Shown here piece after piece: positions 27,220 to 35,876 of a stretch of 64,000 nucleotides of DNA (the first letter of the stretch is position 1; every line of letters begins with the position of its first letter). The stretch comes from JBJGXI01 sp045635475 (GTDB taxonomy: Bacteria > Bacillota > Bacilli > Bacillales > Amphibacillaceae), in the NCBI RefSeq assembly GCF_045635475.1, contig NZ_JBJGXI010000023.1, forward strand, positions 14,997 through 78,996, in the 5' to 3' direction. A program made the position numbers and the translations under genes. A model generated the notes under the pieces. The model saw only the letters and a program-made list of their open reading frames with translations, ran no database searches and was not told the origin of the DNA.

Positions 27220-27984
27220 ATGAAAGCCTATAATGGGTACTTAATTGATTTGGACGGGACTGTTTATCGAGGTACGGAGGTTATTCCAGAAGCGGTGAAG
27301 TTTATCAATGAATTGGAGAAGAGAAGTATTCCTTATTTGTTTTTAACAAATAATTCAACAAAACCCCCACGTAAAGTTGCGGATACTTTAATCAGCATGG
27401 GAATACCAGCAACGACGGAACATGTATTTACGACAAGTATGGCGACAGCGGCTTACGTATCAGAACAGCATCCTGGAGCACGCGTTTACTCTATTGGTGA
27501 GGAAGGGTTACTTGCTGCACTAGAAGAACAAGGACTAGAAATTGTTGAAGACAATGCTGATTTTGTTGTGATGGGTCTGGATAGAACAATTACATATGAG
27601 AAGTTGACCAGAGGCGCTTTGAATATTCGCAAAGGAGCAAGGTTTATTGCAACCAATGGCGACGTTGCATTACCTACAGAACGCGGATTTCTGCCGGGAG
27701 CTGGTTCATTAGTTTCTGTTTTAGCTGTTACTACAGGAATAACACCAACTTTCATTGGCAAACCAGAATCGATTATTGTCGAGCAGGCACTTGAAGTATT
27801 AGGGACTTCCAAACAAGAGACAATTATGGTTGGTGACAACTACGACACTGATATTTTGGCGGGAATCCGTGCAGGTATCGACTCATTACTCGTCTATACC
27901 GGAGTTACTACAAAGGAACATATGCAAGCAATCCCACAGAAATCAACCTATATGTTGCAATCGCTAAGTGAGTGGAATTTTTAA
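27220..27984 (+). CDS. NagD/YutF-type HAD phosphatase
   Basis: HAD-IIA phosphatase: motif I YLIDLDGTVYRG (5-16), motif II FLTNNSTKPPRK, C2 cap, FIGKPESIIVEQAL with the Lys, and motif IV MVGDNYDTDILAG. 254 residues from ATG 27220 with AAAGGAG upstream; the frame extends 22 codons earlier without a ribosome site. Matches the YutF/TIGR01457 group of p-nitrophenyl phosphatases with unknown natural substrate. Confidence 0.88.
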   Translation: MKAYNGYLIDLDGTVYRGTEVIPEAVKFINELEKRSIPYLFLTNNSTKPPRKVADTLISMGIPATTEHVFTTSMATAAYVSEQHPGARVYSIGEEGLLAALEEQGLEIVEDNADFVVMGLDRTITYEKLTRGALNIRKGARFIATNGDVALPTERGFLPGAGSLVSVLAVTTGITPTFIGKPESIIVEQALEVLGTSKQETIMVGDNYDTDILAGIRAGIDSLLVYTGVTTKEHMQAIPQKSTYMLQSLSEWNF

Positions 27985-27994
27985 TAATAATTAA

Positions 27995-28025
27995 GAAAAT
28001 AGACTGAATCCACCAGTCTATTTTC
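27995..28025 (+). terminator. Terminator after NagD-like gene
   Basis: 12-bp stem GAAAATAGACTG / CAGTCTATTTTC with a 7-base loop. Confidence 0.75.
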
Positions 28026-28072
28026 TTATGATATGGACATAACTGGTAAAAAAGTAAATTTGGTGATTAATC

Positions 28073-28372
28073 ATGATGAAACTTTTATTCCTAATATTGT
28101 CTATATTAAATGCATTTGACGGGCTCATAACTTATTATGGATTAGAACACTCATTCATTGCCGAAGCAAATCCGCTTATGGCATTGGTCTATAACATTAG
28201 TCCAAACTTATTTCTAGTTAGTAAATTGATCCTTTCCGTTATGCTCATCACACTTGCAATCAAAAACATGCTCCCTAAAACAAGAGTATTACATGGATTA
28301 CTAGCAGCTGCCCTTGTTGTCTACAGTTACACCTGCTTCTTACATGGCGTATGGATGTATCAAGTAATTTAG
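28073..28372 (+). CDS. DUF5658-type small membrane protein
   Basis: 99 residues with three or four hydrophobic helices. An early Asn-Ala-Phe-Asp followed by EANPLMA resembles the DUF5658 family (NxxDxxxT ... EaNPl pattern). Start 28,073 or 28,076; only GGTGAT is available upstream. Function unknown. It converges with the VOC gene. Confidence 0.65.
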   Translation: MMKLLFLILSILNAFDGLITYYGLEHSFIAEANPLMALVYNISPNLFLVSKLILSVMLITLAIKNMLPKTRVLHGLLAAALVVYSYTCFLHGVWMYQVI

Positions 28373-28393
28373 GAGTTTGGGATCAGGTAAGTA

Positions 28394-28747
28394 TTAAAAT
28401 GAGCAAACCCCTAACGTGTTGCCATCTAAGTCTTCAAATTCAAAAAAGGTTACTTCGCCATCTTGTTCAATCGAACGAATGACATTGGTTGTTGTTTGTA
28501 ATTTTTGATGTGCTTTATGTATATCTGCAGTATAAAAGTTAAATAAAGGATGTTTTACTTGGGTTGTTGTCACTTCATCCGTTTGAATTAAGGTTAGTGG
28601 AGTTTCAGCTACGTTTAGTGCAGCGATTTGGTTATCGATCTTAAAACGTACAGTTAACTCAAATGTATCTACATACCAATTAACTGCTTTCTCTAAATCA
28701 TGTACTTGAACAAATACAGTATCAATCCTATCAAATAGTTTAGCCAT
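28394..28747 (-). CDS. VOC family (glyoxalase-like) protein
   Basis: 117 residues forming one vicinal-oxygen-chelate unit: IDTVFVQVHDLEKAVNWYVDTF at the N-terminus, HPLFNFYTADIHKAHQKL in the middle and FFEFEDLDGNTLGVCSF at the end. The metal ligands of true glyoxalase are not all obvious, so the function could be lyase, isomerase or resistance binding protein. RBS AGGAGG. Confidence 0.82.
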   Translation of the reverse strand: MAKLFDRIDTVFVQVHDLEKAVNWYVDTFELTVRFKIDNQIAALNVAETPLTLIQTDEVTTTQVKHPLFNFYTADIHKAHQKLQTTTNVIRSIEQDGEVTFFEFEDLDGNTLGVCSF

Positions 28748-28838
28748 CCTAGTTAGGCCTCCTTTTTGTAATGAGTCTATTTTTACATAAGGTCGGGTAA
28801 ATTACTAGCTTAAAAAAATAGTCAAGGTGGGAGAAGTG

Positions 28839-29351
28839 ATGGATTATATTATTACAACCGATCGCTTAAATATGCGATTGATGCTTGAGTCAGATCAAGC
28901 TTACTTATCGAAGATTTTTTCTGATCCAGTTGCGATGACCTATTATCCTTCTACGAAAACACAAGAAGAAGTTATACGTTGGATAAACTGGACGCTCAAT
29001 AATTACCGAAAGTTCGGTGTTGGTCTTTGGATTGTGGAAGACAAACAAACGGGTGCATTTCTCGGACAATGTGGCATCGTTCCACAAAAAGTTGATGGAC
29101 AGGTGCAAATGGAGATTGGTTATTTATTTACACGTCAAGTATGGGGAAAGGGATATGCAACAGAAGCAGCGTTAGGCTGTAAGCGGTATGGTTTTGAACA
29201 GTTGAATGTGCCGCAACTTATTTCCTTAATTGACCCTGACAATCATGCTTCAATTAGGGTCGCGGAGAAAATTGGTATGGCTCAAGAGAAAACAATCTCG
29301 AAATGGGATAAGCAGTTATATTTATATAAAGTAGTCAATCAGTTTACATAA
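28839..29351 (+). CDS. GNAT family N-acetyltransferase (RimJ/RimL type)
   Basis: 170 residues: TDRLNMRLMLESDQAYL at the start and EIGYLFTRQVWGKGYATEAA with the acetyl-CoA loop, then ISLIDPDNHASIRVAEKIGM, the usual RimJ/L ending. Start ATG 28839 is behind GGTGGGAG; an in-frame ATG at 28,827 is too close to the site. Likely modifies a protein N-terminus or small amine; target unknown. Confidence 0.85.
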   Translation: MDYIITTDRLNMRLMLESDQAYLSKIFSDPVAMTYYPSTKTQEEVIRWINWTLNNYRKFGVGLWIVEDKQTGAFLGQCGIVPQKVDGQVQMEIGYLFTRQVWGKGYATEAALGCKRYGFEQLNVPQLISLIDPDNHASIRVAEKIGMAQEKTISKWDKQLYLYKVVNQFT

Positions 29352-29352
29352 C

Positions 29353-29380
29353 AAAACCCGATCAGGTGTGATCGGGTTTT
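29353..29380. terminator. Bidirectional terminator
   Basis: Perfect 12-bp stem AAAACCCGATCA / TGATCGGGTTTT, 4-base loop, between the convergent GNAT gene and mreBH. Confidence 0.85.
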
Positions 29381-29385
29381 ATCTA

Positions 29386-30393
29386 TTATTGTGTAGCCTT
29401 TTGCAGTTTGTTTATCATTTTTATCGACTTTCCTGTTCCGATCGCTACACATTCCAAGGGGTTTGGAGCGATATGAACTGGCACATGAAGTTCTGTTTTT
29501 AGCCATTGTTCCATCCCTTTTAACAAAGCTCCACCACCTGCAAGCGTAATCCCGTGGTCAACAATATCTCCACTTAACTCAGGTGGACAATGTTCTAATG
29601 TTAAACGAATCGTATCAAGAATAGAAACTAATGATTCTTTAATTGCTTCTTGAACTTGCTGTGACGTAACAGTAATCGTCTTCGGTAAGCCAGTTACCAA
29701 ATCTCTACCGCGAATATCCATTGACACTTCTTCATGTTCAATTAGGGCATAACCAATCTCCATTTTAAGTGATTCAGCAGTACGTTCACCGATTAGGATA
29801 TTGTAATGTTTGCGGATATATTGAATAATATCTTCATCCATTTTGTCTCCACCAGTACGCACGGAGCGGCAGGATACGACACCGCCGAACGAGATGATAC
29901 CTACTTCACTTGTTCCACCACCAATGTCAACGATCACATTAGCGATCGGTTCTTCTACAGGAAGATCAGCACCAATTGCTGCAGCGACAGGTTCTTCAAT
30001 TAAGTGGACTGTTTTTGCGCCATAGCCTTTAACTGCATTAATGATCGCACGACGCTCGACTGAAGTAGCACCTGATGGGGCACATACAACAACAGTAGGT
30101 TTACGCATGGATAAGCCTATTGTTTTTGACACCTTTTTTAACACTTCTTTTAGTAGTTGAGCAGTTACATCATAGTCCGCGATAACGCCATCCTTTAGCG
30201 GACGGATCGGTACAATGTTCTTCGGCGTTTTTCCGACCATTTCTTTCGCTTCTGTACCAACAGCGACAACTTGATTCGTGCGGATATCAATTGCAACGAC
30301 AGACGGCTCATTAAATACGATACCTTTTGATTTAGAATATACGAGAATATTAGCAGTACCTAAATCTATTCCAATTTCAGCATTTGAAAACAT
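29386..30393 (-). CDS. mreBH: MreB-like actin homologue, MreBH type
   Basis: 335-residue bacterial actin that directs lateral cell-wall synthesis. IGIDLGTANILVYSKSKGIV (phosphate 1), VVDIGGGTSEVGIISFGG (phosphate 2), HLIEEPVAAAIGADLPV and ITLAGGGALLKG (adenosine). It resembles B. subtilis MreBH, including the MFxxxEIGIDLGTANILVYSK start, more than MreB or Mbl, and is not next to mreCD. Start ATG 30393 follows TGGAGGAA; the frame extends upstream without a site. Confidence 0.88.
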   Translation of the reverse strand: MFSNAEIGIDLGTANILVYSKSKGIVFNEPSVVAIDIRTNQVVAVGTEAKEMVGKTPKNIVPIRPLKDGVIADYDVTAQLLKEVLKKVSKTIGLSMRKPTVVVCAPSGATSVERRAIINAVKGYGAKTVHLIEEPVAAAIGADLPVEEPIANVIVDIGGGTSEVGIISFGGVVSCRSVRTGGDKMDEDIIQYIRKHYNILIGERTAESLKMEIGYALIEHEEVSMDIRGRDLVTGLPKTITVTSQQVQEAIKESLVSILDTIRLTLEHCPPELSGDIVDHGITLAGGGALLKGMEQWLKTELHVPVHIAPNPLECVAIGTGKSIKMINKLQKATQ

Positions 30394-30570
30394 ATATGTT
30401 CCTCCAGTGATGTCAAATTCCTTATGATGTCTAGTTTGCCCAATTGAACAATGAAAGAAATCATAAATTAACAAATTTTAAATAATATTTATGACATTGA
30501 GTTATTAGTACTTGTACAAATTTATATCATACTATAAGGCGCACAACCAAATTCTTTAGATTAAAAGGAA

Positions 30571-30609
30571 AACTTGGCTTTCACCAGTAGACCAGGCAAA
30601 AGCCAAGTT
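30571..30609 (-). terminator. Hairpin after DUF2639 gene
   Basis: 11-bp stem AACTTGGCTTT / AAAGCCAAGTT, 17-base loop, downstream of the small reverse-strand gene. Confidence 0.6.
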
Positions 30610-30644
30610 GTTTGCGACATAAGAGACTTGATTACTTACTGTAA

Positions 30645-30776
30645 TTAAGTCTGATTCTCTTCTAATAGGTTTGCAAGAACGTGTATTTTATATTTTTCAA
30701 TCTTACGTCCTCCGAAGCGGCGAATCCAGGTATGTTTTAGTTGCTCTACATACCAGCCTTTGCTATCTACGTGCAT
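30645..30776 (-). CDS. DUF2639 (YflJ-like) small protein
   Basis: 43 residues, ATG 30776 with AGGATGAATAGGA upstream. SKGWYVEQLKHTWIRR then RKIEKYKIHVLANLL follows the pattern of the Bacillus DUF2639/YflJ family of short proteins of unknown role. Its own terminator follows. It is upstream of mreBH in the same direction but separated by 250 bp. Confidence 0.7.
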   Translation of the reverse strand: MHVDSKGWYVEQLKHTWIRRFGGRKIEKYKIHVLANLLEENQT

Positions 30777-30954
30777 TCCTATTCATCCTCACTCCAAGAA
30801 TTAGAGATACTCAGCAAGTATTTTAACACGAAACATGCAGTTATTAAATGACAGATAGATTAAATTTTTGTTTCATTCATGTCTTTATTATATATAATTA
30901 AGAAGTAATTAGTGTTTCATGTAATTTCTGCTAATACTACTGGAGGTCTAAAAA

Positions 30955-31611
30955 GTGGGATATGAAATAAAATCATTAAACATCGGTGAACCAAAAATAT
31001 ATCAGCATAATGGCAAGGAATTACACACGGCATTTGTAAAGCATCCTGTCAATGAAACGCTATGGCTATCGAAAATCGGCTTAGCTGGCGATGGACAAGC
31101 AGATATGAAAAATCACGGCGGAGAAGATAAGGCATTACTACTCTATCCTTATGAGCATTATGCATATTGGCAGCATCGTTACGAGAAAACTTTCACAATC
31201 CCTGCTTTTGGGGAGAATGTCACAATCGAAGGCATAACGGAAGACAATTTATATATTGGAGATGTCTATCGTTTAGGTGAGGCGCTTATCCAAGTTTCAC
31301 AGCCTCGTAATCCGTGTTATAAAATCGCGGCAATTAATGAGCTGAAGGATATTACAGCAGTAGTAACAGAAACAGGTTATAATGGCGTTTATTTTCGCGT
31401 GCTACAGGAAGGTAATGTCAATCCAGATGATAAATTAACGCTCGTAAAAACAAATACAAGTCAAATAAGTGCTGCCTACATTAGCAAGATCCTGCATCAT
31501 GACAAACAAAATCGAAAAGGGATCGAAACGATATTGCAGGTCAATGAAATCGCAGTATCATTACGGAATTCTTTGGAAAAAAGGTTAGCAAAACTAAAAG
31601 ACTTAACTTAA
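30955..31611 (+). CDS. MOSC domain protein (YiiM-like)
   Basis: 218 residues from GTG 30955 behind GGAGG. MOSC beta-barrel: IGLAGDGQADMKNHGGEDKA carries the conserved region, PAFGENVTIEG and SQPRNPCYKIA hold the invariant Cys that handles the sulfur of molybdenum cofactor, followed by a three-helix C-terminal domain as in YiiM. Likely a molybdenum-cofactor-dependent N-hydroxylated compound reductase or sulfur carrier. Confidence 0.85.
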   Translation: MGYEIKSLNIGEPKIYQHNGKELHTAFVKHPVNETLWLSKIGLAGDGQADMKNHGGEDKALLLYPYEHYAYWQHRYEKTFTIPAFGENVTIEGITEDNLYIGDVYRLGEALIQVSQPRNPCYKIAAINELKDITAVVTETGYNGVYFRVLQEGNVNPDDKLTLVKTNTSQISAAYISKILHHDKQNRKGIETILQVNEIAVSLRNSLEKRLAKLKDLT

Positions 31612-31650
31612 CATGCTTAAAGATAACTAACAATAGAAAGGATGATGGTC

Positions 31651-32022
31651 GTGGATTATGTTAGCACGATGGCAGAGGAAAAAATCAAGGAAGCAATTAG
31701 AGATGGGCAATTGGATCACTTACCTGGCAAGGGCAAGCCGCTTCAACTAGAAGATTTGTCAGCTATTCCTGAAGACATGCGCACGAGCTACCATATGATG
31801 AAAAACTCCGGCTATCTTCCAGAAGAAGTGCGTCTCAACAAAGAGCTTGTCTCCTTACGAGATTTAATTGCGGCATGTGAGGATGGGGGTGAGCGAGAAA
31901 ATTATAAAAAGAAATTAACGGAAAAAGAGCTACACTATAAATTACTGATGGAAAAAAGAAAACTAACTACAGGTACAGGCAGAAAGTATAGAAGTAAAAT
32001 TAATCAGCGTTTTGGTTTATAG
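31651..32022 (+). CDS. DUF1992 (DnaJ-homologue C28-like) protein
   Basis: 123 residues. AEEKIKEAIRDGQLDHLPGKGKPL is the hallmark of the DUF1992 domain found in bacterial YhdN-like proteins and eukaryotic DNAJC28. The start is GTG 31651 (AAAGGATGATGG upstream) or ATG 31642. Function unknown. Same direction as the MOSC gene, 39 bp downstream. Confidence 0.8.
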   Translation: MDYVSTMAEEKIKEAIRDGQLDHLPGKGKPLQLEDLSAIPEDMRTSYHMMKNSGYLPEEVRLNKELVSLRDLIAACEDGGERENYKKKLTEKELHYKLLMEKRKLTTGTGRKYRSKINQRFGL

Positions 32023-32058
32023 TCTGTAATATCGGTTTACATCAAAGGAGAGAGTATT

Positions 32059-32775
32059 TTGCGCAGTCTGTTCATTTATGCTTATGCAATTATTCAAATA
32101 TTAGGAAGTACATTTGATTTGAAGAAGGTTAGACGCCTTCCAAAGGATATTTCAATAGATGAAAGAAATGAGCGAACTTTTCAGACACCAAGTCGTGTTT
32201 CGAGAAATGTAATCGAAAAAGCTGGTGTTAATGTGCACGTAACTGGTCAAGAAAAGGTCCCGGCCGGTCCGGTTTTATTTGTCGGGAATCACCAAGGTTT
32301 GTTTGATATTCTTGTTTTGCTTGGGTATTTAGGAAAACCACTTGGATTTATCGCCAAACACGAAATTAAGAAACTTCCTATTATACCGAAATGGATGGAG
32401 CTCATACATTGTGTGTTTATCGACCGTACCGATCGCAGGGGAGCCATTCAAGTGATCAACAAAGGAATTGAAAATCTGGAGCAAGGGCAATCAATGGTTA
32501 TCTTTCCAGAAGGTACAAGAAGTAAAGGACAAGCACTGCATCCGTTTAAATCAGGTAGCTTACGATTAGGTACAAAAGCTAAAGTTCCAATTGTGCCGAT
32601 TGCAATCGAAGGTACGTATAAAATAATGGAGCAAAATAATGGCAGAATAAAAGCAGCAGAAGTGTATGTACAAATTTGTGATCCGATTTATCCGGATCAG
32701 TACGAAAATATAAAAAATACCGTGCTAGCAGAAGAAATTCAAGCAGCCGTCGATACAGCGTTAAAAAATATGTAA
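32059..32775 (+). CDS. plsC: 1-acyl-sn-glycerol-3-phosphate acyltransferase
   Basis: Makes phosphatidic acid at the membrane. 238 residues from TTG 32059 behind AAAGGAGAGAG. The HX4D box is NHQGLFD (about 77-83), the acyl-acceptor motif FPEGTRSKG and the VPIVPIAIEG block are present. One hydrophobic N-terminal anchor. It follows the DUF1992 gene by 36 bp. Confidence 0.9.
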   Translation: MRSLFIYAYAIIQILGSTFDLKKVRRLPKDISIDERNERTFQTPSRVSRNVIEKAGVNVHVTGQEKVPAGPVLFVGNHQGLFDILVLLGYLGKPLGFIAKHEIKKLPIIPKWMELIHCVFIDRTDRRGAIQVINKGIENLEQGQSMVIFPEGTRSKGQALHPFKSGSLRLGTKAKVPIVPIAIEGTYKIMEQNNGRIKAAEVYVQICDPIYPDQYENIKNTVLAEEIQAAVDTALKNM

Positions 32776-32811
32776 TCAAGCATTTAGTCACTGAAGATAA
32801 GGAGGATTCTT

Positions 32812-33474
32812 ATGTGTGGAAGGTTTACTTTACATGCAGAAGATCTAGAAATTCTAAAAGAATATGACCTTACTGAGATGCCGAATTATGATCAAAGGTA
32901 TAACATCGCGCCAGGACAAAAGGTGTTAGCTATTATTCATGATGGTAAACAAAAGCGAGCAGGCTATTTAACTTGGGGATTAGTTCCTGCTTGGTCGAAG
33001 GACCTGAAAATTGGTTTTAAGATGATCAATGCTAGAAGTGAAACAGCCCATCAAAAGCCCAGCTTCAAACGCCTTATGTCACAGAAACGGTGTTTAATTG
33101 TAGCTGATAGCTTTTACGAATGGGAACGCCTTGATAAAGGGAAGCAAGCCAAGCGGATCGCTTTAAAAAATCGTCATCTATTTGCATTCGCAGGGTTATG
33201 GGATAAATGGGAACATGAAGGGGAGGAATTGTATACGTGCACCGTTTTAACACGAGCGGCCAATACATTTATGCAACCAATCCATGACCGGATGCCGGTA
33301 ATCTTACCGAAGGAAAAAGAGAATGAGTGGATTGAACCACTTAAGCGCGATCCTAATGAGGTGTATCAGTTTATCCAAGGATTGGACATTGATCCATTAG
33401 AAGCCTACGATGTTAGTGATTATGTTAATTCGTCTAAAAATGAAGGACAAGCATGTATTGCACCATTGATATAA
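32812..33474 (+). CDS. SRAP (YedK/HMCES) DNA-abasic-site protein
   Basis: Forms a thiazolidine crosslink to abasic sites in single-stranded DNA through Cys2, exposed after Met removal (start MCGRFT). Asn73 in MINARSET, Glu103 in FYEWE and His in IHDRMP complete the active site. 220 residues, RBS AAGGAGG. It shields abasic sites during replication. No SOS box recognised. Confidence 0.92.
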   Translation: MCGRFTLHAEDLEILKEYDLTEMPNYDQRYNIAPGQKVLAIIHDGKQKRAGYLTWGLVPAWSKDLKIGFKMINARSETAHQKPSFKRLMSQKRCLIVADSFYEWERLDKGKQAKRIALKNRHLFAFAGLWDKWEHEGEELYTCTVLTRAANTFMQPIHDRMPVILPKEKENEWIEPLKRDPNEVYQFIQGLDIDPLEAYDVSDYVNSSKNEGQACIAPLI

Positions 33475-33480
33475 CTGCGG

Positions 33481-33505
33481 AGGTATCGGCAAAATTCCGG
33501 TACCT
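33481..33505 (+). terminator. Terminator after SRAP gene
   Basis: 9-bp stem AGGTATCGG / CCGGTACCT (one G-T pair), 7-base loop, then TTTT. Confidence 0.7.
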
Positions 33506-33518
33506 TTTAGTTTGGGAA

Positions 33519-33745
33519 AAGGTTGTTTTCTAAAGATTGTTGTTATTACGGAAATTAGCTAATATCCGGCGTAATGCTTAGGTATTCACTTATCATACAT
33601 GTGCACCGCTCCGTCCCTCCACTTTGCTTCTGAGTTAGCTGAAGCCGTGCCCGCGGAAAGCGACTGCCTGGAGCGGAAATCACAAGCACTATGTTACGCC
33701 GGATTTTATTTCAACTACCAAGTAAAAAACAACAAACTTTTTAAA
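33519..33745. repeat. Type I palindromic repeat, short form
   Basis: Outer ends TTGTTGTTATTACGG...TCCGGCGTAATGC and TTACGCCGGATTTTATTTCA with a core CGCTCCGTCC...GCCTGGAGCGG. The words TTGCTTCTGAGTTAGCTGAA recur in the 59.99-60.42 kb copy, of which this looks like a deleted version. Its right end lies about 70 bp before the ECF sigma start and likely near its promoter. Confidence 0.8.
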
Positions 33746-33814
33746 ATTTGTAGGGGTACGAAGTGCAAATATCGTCTAGTACATAGAAGCGATAGTGGAA
33801 GGGGGGAGAGCGCT

Positions 33815-34354
33815 ATTTCAGATGAATTACTTATTAAAAAAATTAATGCGGGTAACAATCAAGCATTAAGGGTACTAATTGAACGTTATAAACACCACGT
33901 TTTTAAAGTAGTATATAGTGTCGTTCGCGATCAAAAACAAGCTGAAGACCTTGTGCAAGATACATTTATTAAAATGGTAGATGCTCTCCCATCTTACCAA
34001 TCACAAGGATTTAAAACGTGGCTAAGCCGAATTGCGTTTCATAAAGCAATTGATGCGAAACGAAAGCAGCAACGAAGTAAAGAAGATTTAAACTTAAGTG
34101 ATCAATTATATAGTCTGCCAAGTACTCAAAGTACGGAGCAACAGCTACTCGAAAAAGAACAAAAAATACGTGTGAGAAATTCCGTCGATAAACTTCCTGA
34201 TAAATTAAGGAGCGTAGTCTGGTATTACTACATAGAGGAGCTATCTTATGAGCAAATAGCTGCAAAATTAAACCTTGAACGAAAAAATGTTGAAATGCGT
34301 TTGTACCGCGCTAGAAAATGGATGAAAGCAAATTGGAAGGAGGATGATTTTTAA
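33815..34354 (+). CDS. ECF-type RNA polymerase sigma factor, ATT start
   Basis: 179 residues. Region 2 (ALRVLIERYKHHVFKVVYSV, EDLVQDTFIKMVDALPSYQ, FKTWLSRIAFHKAID) and region 4 (VDKLPDKLRSVVWYYYIEELSYEQIAAKLNLERKNVEMRL) of a group 4 sigma factor. The frame has no ATG, GTG or TTG where the protein should begin; ATT 33815 sits 4-7 bases after GGAAGGGGGGAGAG and gives the expected N-terminus. The longer frame from 33,599 runs into the repeat and is not credible. Stop overlaps the next start (TAATG). Confidence 0.85.
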   Translation: MSDELLIKKINAGNNQALRVLIERYKHHVFKVVYSVVRDQKQAEDLVQDTFIKMVDALPSYQSQGFKTWLSRIAFHKAIDAKRKQQRSKEDLNLSDQLYSLPSTQSTEQQLLEKEQKIRVRNSVDKLPDKLRSVVWYYYIEELSYEQIAAKLNLERKNVEMRLYRARKWMKANWKEDDF

Positions 34355-34800
34355 TGGAACACGTGAGTAAAGAGCAACTAGCTCGATTTGTCGAAGGAGA
34401 ATTACCAGATGCGGAAAACAAACTAGTCGAAACTCATTTAGACGATTGTGATATATGTTTCCAGTTGTATGTAAGTGCCATAGATGATTGGAGTATGCCA
34501 GAGATAGGTTTATCCGAAACATTTACGTCTGAAACAGTTGCAAAAATTACAAACCAAAATGCTTGTTATCATGCTAAATCATCAAATCCACCAGCATCCA
34601 AAGCGAGGAAAAAACAGACGTTTGCGCATTATTTATTAGCAGCGGGATTAACAGTAGTGCTTATGCTAACCGGTGCATTCCAAAATGTACTAACAATTTC
34701 CGATCAAACATCGGTAAAAGATGAGGTATCGATCACTGATCAGTTAATGAATACAACAACCAGCTGGTTAGATCAATTGAAAGGGGAGATAAATAGATGA
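34354..34800 (+). CDS. Membrane anti-sigma factor (zf-HC2)
   Basis: 148 residues. VETHLDDCDICFQLY is the H-x3-C-x2-C zinc-binding anti-sigma motif, followed by a linker, one membrane helix at about 92-112 and a short outer tail. It should hold the upstream sigma factor at the membrane. The start overlaps the sigma stop and AAGGAGG lies upstream; its own stop overlaps the next gene by ATGA. Confidence 0.88.
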   Translation: MEHVSKEQLARFVEGELPDAENKLVETHLDDCDICFQLYVSAIDDWSMPEIGLSETFTSETVAKITNQNACYHAKSSNPPASKARKKQTFAHYLLAAGLTVVLMLTGAFQNVLTISDQTSVKDEVSITDQLMNTTTSWLDQLKGEINR

Positions 34801-35876
34801 GAAAATCACCATTATTAGCTTTTTTCTTAGCGTTAATACCGGGCTTCGGTCACATGTATTTAGGGCGAAAAGTTCGTGGGTTTTTATATGCTTTAAGCTT
34901 TTTCGGATCGATTGGGCTAGGGTTTATAGCCTTAGTTACATTTTATGAAGGGGATATAGCATTAATCTTTCTCATTCTTGCGGCACTTATTTGGGGGATT
35001 AGCGTACTTGATATGCTGGTTATATTGCTATCTGGCTCTACCATTAATGGTGTATCAAATAATACGCAGGTGCAAATAGATGATGGGAGGACAAATTCCA
35101 CCGATCAGAACGAACGATTCTTTACGATATTACTATCATTTGTACCAGGTGTAGGTCATTTTCACTTGGGACTAAACCAACGAGGTCTGACTTTTTTGGC
35201 TGGATTTATTGGTCTAGGAACGATGGTGTTTTTTGTTAGTATTATGACAAATCAGGGTGGCTTTCTAATTTTCTTACTGGCGCTTCCGATTATATGGATT
35301 TACAGCTTGTTTGATGTAATCCAACTTTTGAATAAAAAACAAAACGGAGAGACTGTTGAAGATAGCACGATTATGGATGATTTAGACCGGTTTCGTGAGG
35401 AAGGCAAAAAAAGTAAAATGCTAGCAACGATTTTATCGATGTTTCCTGGCGCTGGTCACATGTACCTTGGATTACAAAAGCGAGGCTTGCAATTGATGAT
35501 AGCATTTTTATTATCAATCTATGTTCTAGATGTATTGCGCCTTTCAATCTTTTTATTCCTAATTCCGATTATATGGTTTTTCAGCTTTTTCGATGCGTTG
35601 CAGCAAGTGAATAGAGCCGAATATGAGGAGTTAGAAGATATTCCAATCGTCAGTTATTTTGTTAATCATCAAAAATGGGTTGGAATTGGGCTTGTGGTAC
35701 TCGGCCTCTTTTATCTATTAGACAGTATAGTGCTTCCGATGACTGCAAGTTACTTTGATTTTAACATTTGGGCTTATGAACAGTATTTTCAAGTTGTTAT
35801 CGTCTGCTTGCTGCTAATTGGTGGAGGCGTCAAGCTGTTGTCAGGTTCAAGCCGTAACGAGGAGGCGAAGAAATGA
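34797..35876 (+). CDS. Membrane protein with three TM2-like repeats
   Basis: 359 residues. Three similar units begin near residues 5, 105 and 206: AFFLALIPGFGHMYLG, ILLSFVPGVGHFHLG and ILSMFPGAGHMYLG, each followed by a (K/Q/N)xRG motif, a membrane helix, and FFD or LLD. These are TM2-like hairpins with conserved PGxGHxxLG. A fourth hydrophobic part ends the protein. Fully overlapping with the genes on both sides, so it is part of the ECF stress system; role unknown. Confidence 0.78.
   Translation: MRKSPLLAFFLALIPGFGHMYLGRKVRGFLYALSFFGSIGLGFIALVTFYEGDIALIFLILAALIWGISVLDMLVILLSGSTINGVSNNTQVQIDDGRTNSTDQNERFFTILLSFVPGVGHFHLGLNQRGLTFLAGFIGLGTMVFFVSIMTNQGGFLIFLLALPIIWIYSLFDVIQLLNKKQNGETVEDSTIMDDLDRFREEGKKSKMLATILSMFPGAGHMYLGLQKRGLQLMIAFLLSIYVLDVLRLSIFLFLIPIIWFFSFFDALQQVNRAEYEELEDIPIVSYFVNHQKWVGIGLVVLGLFYLLDSIVLPMTASYFDFNIWAYEQYFQVVIVCLLLIGGGVKLLSGSSRNEEAKK

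Noticed and set aside
33599..33814. Long N-terminal extension of the ECF sigma factor
   Set aside because: Encoded by repeat sequence, no ribosome site at its ATG, and not similar to sigma-factor N-termini.
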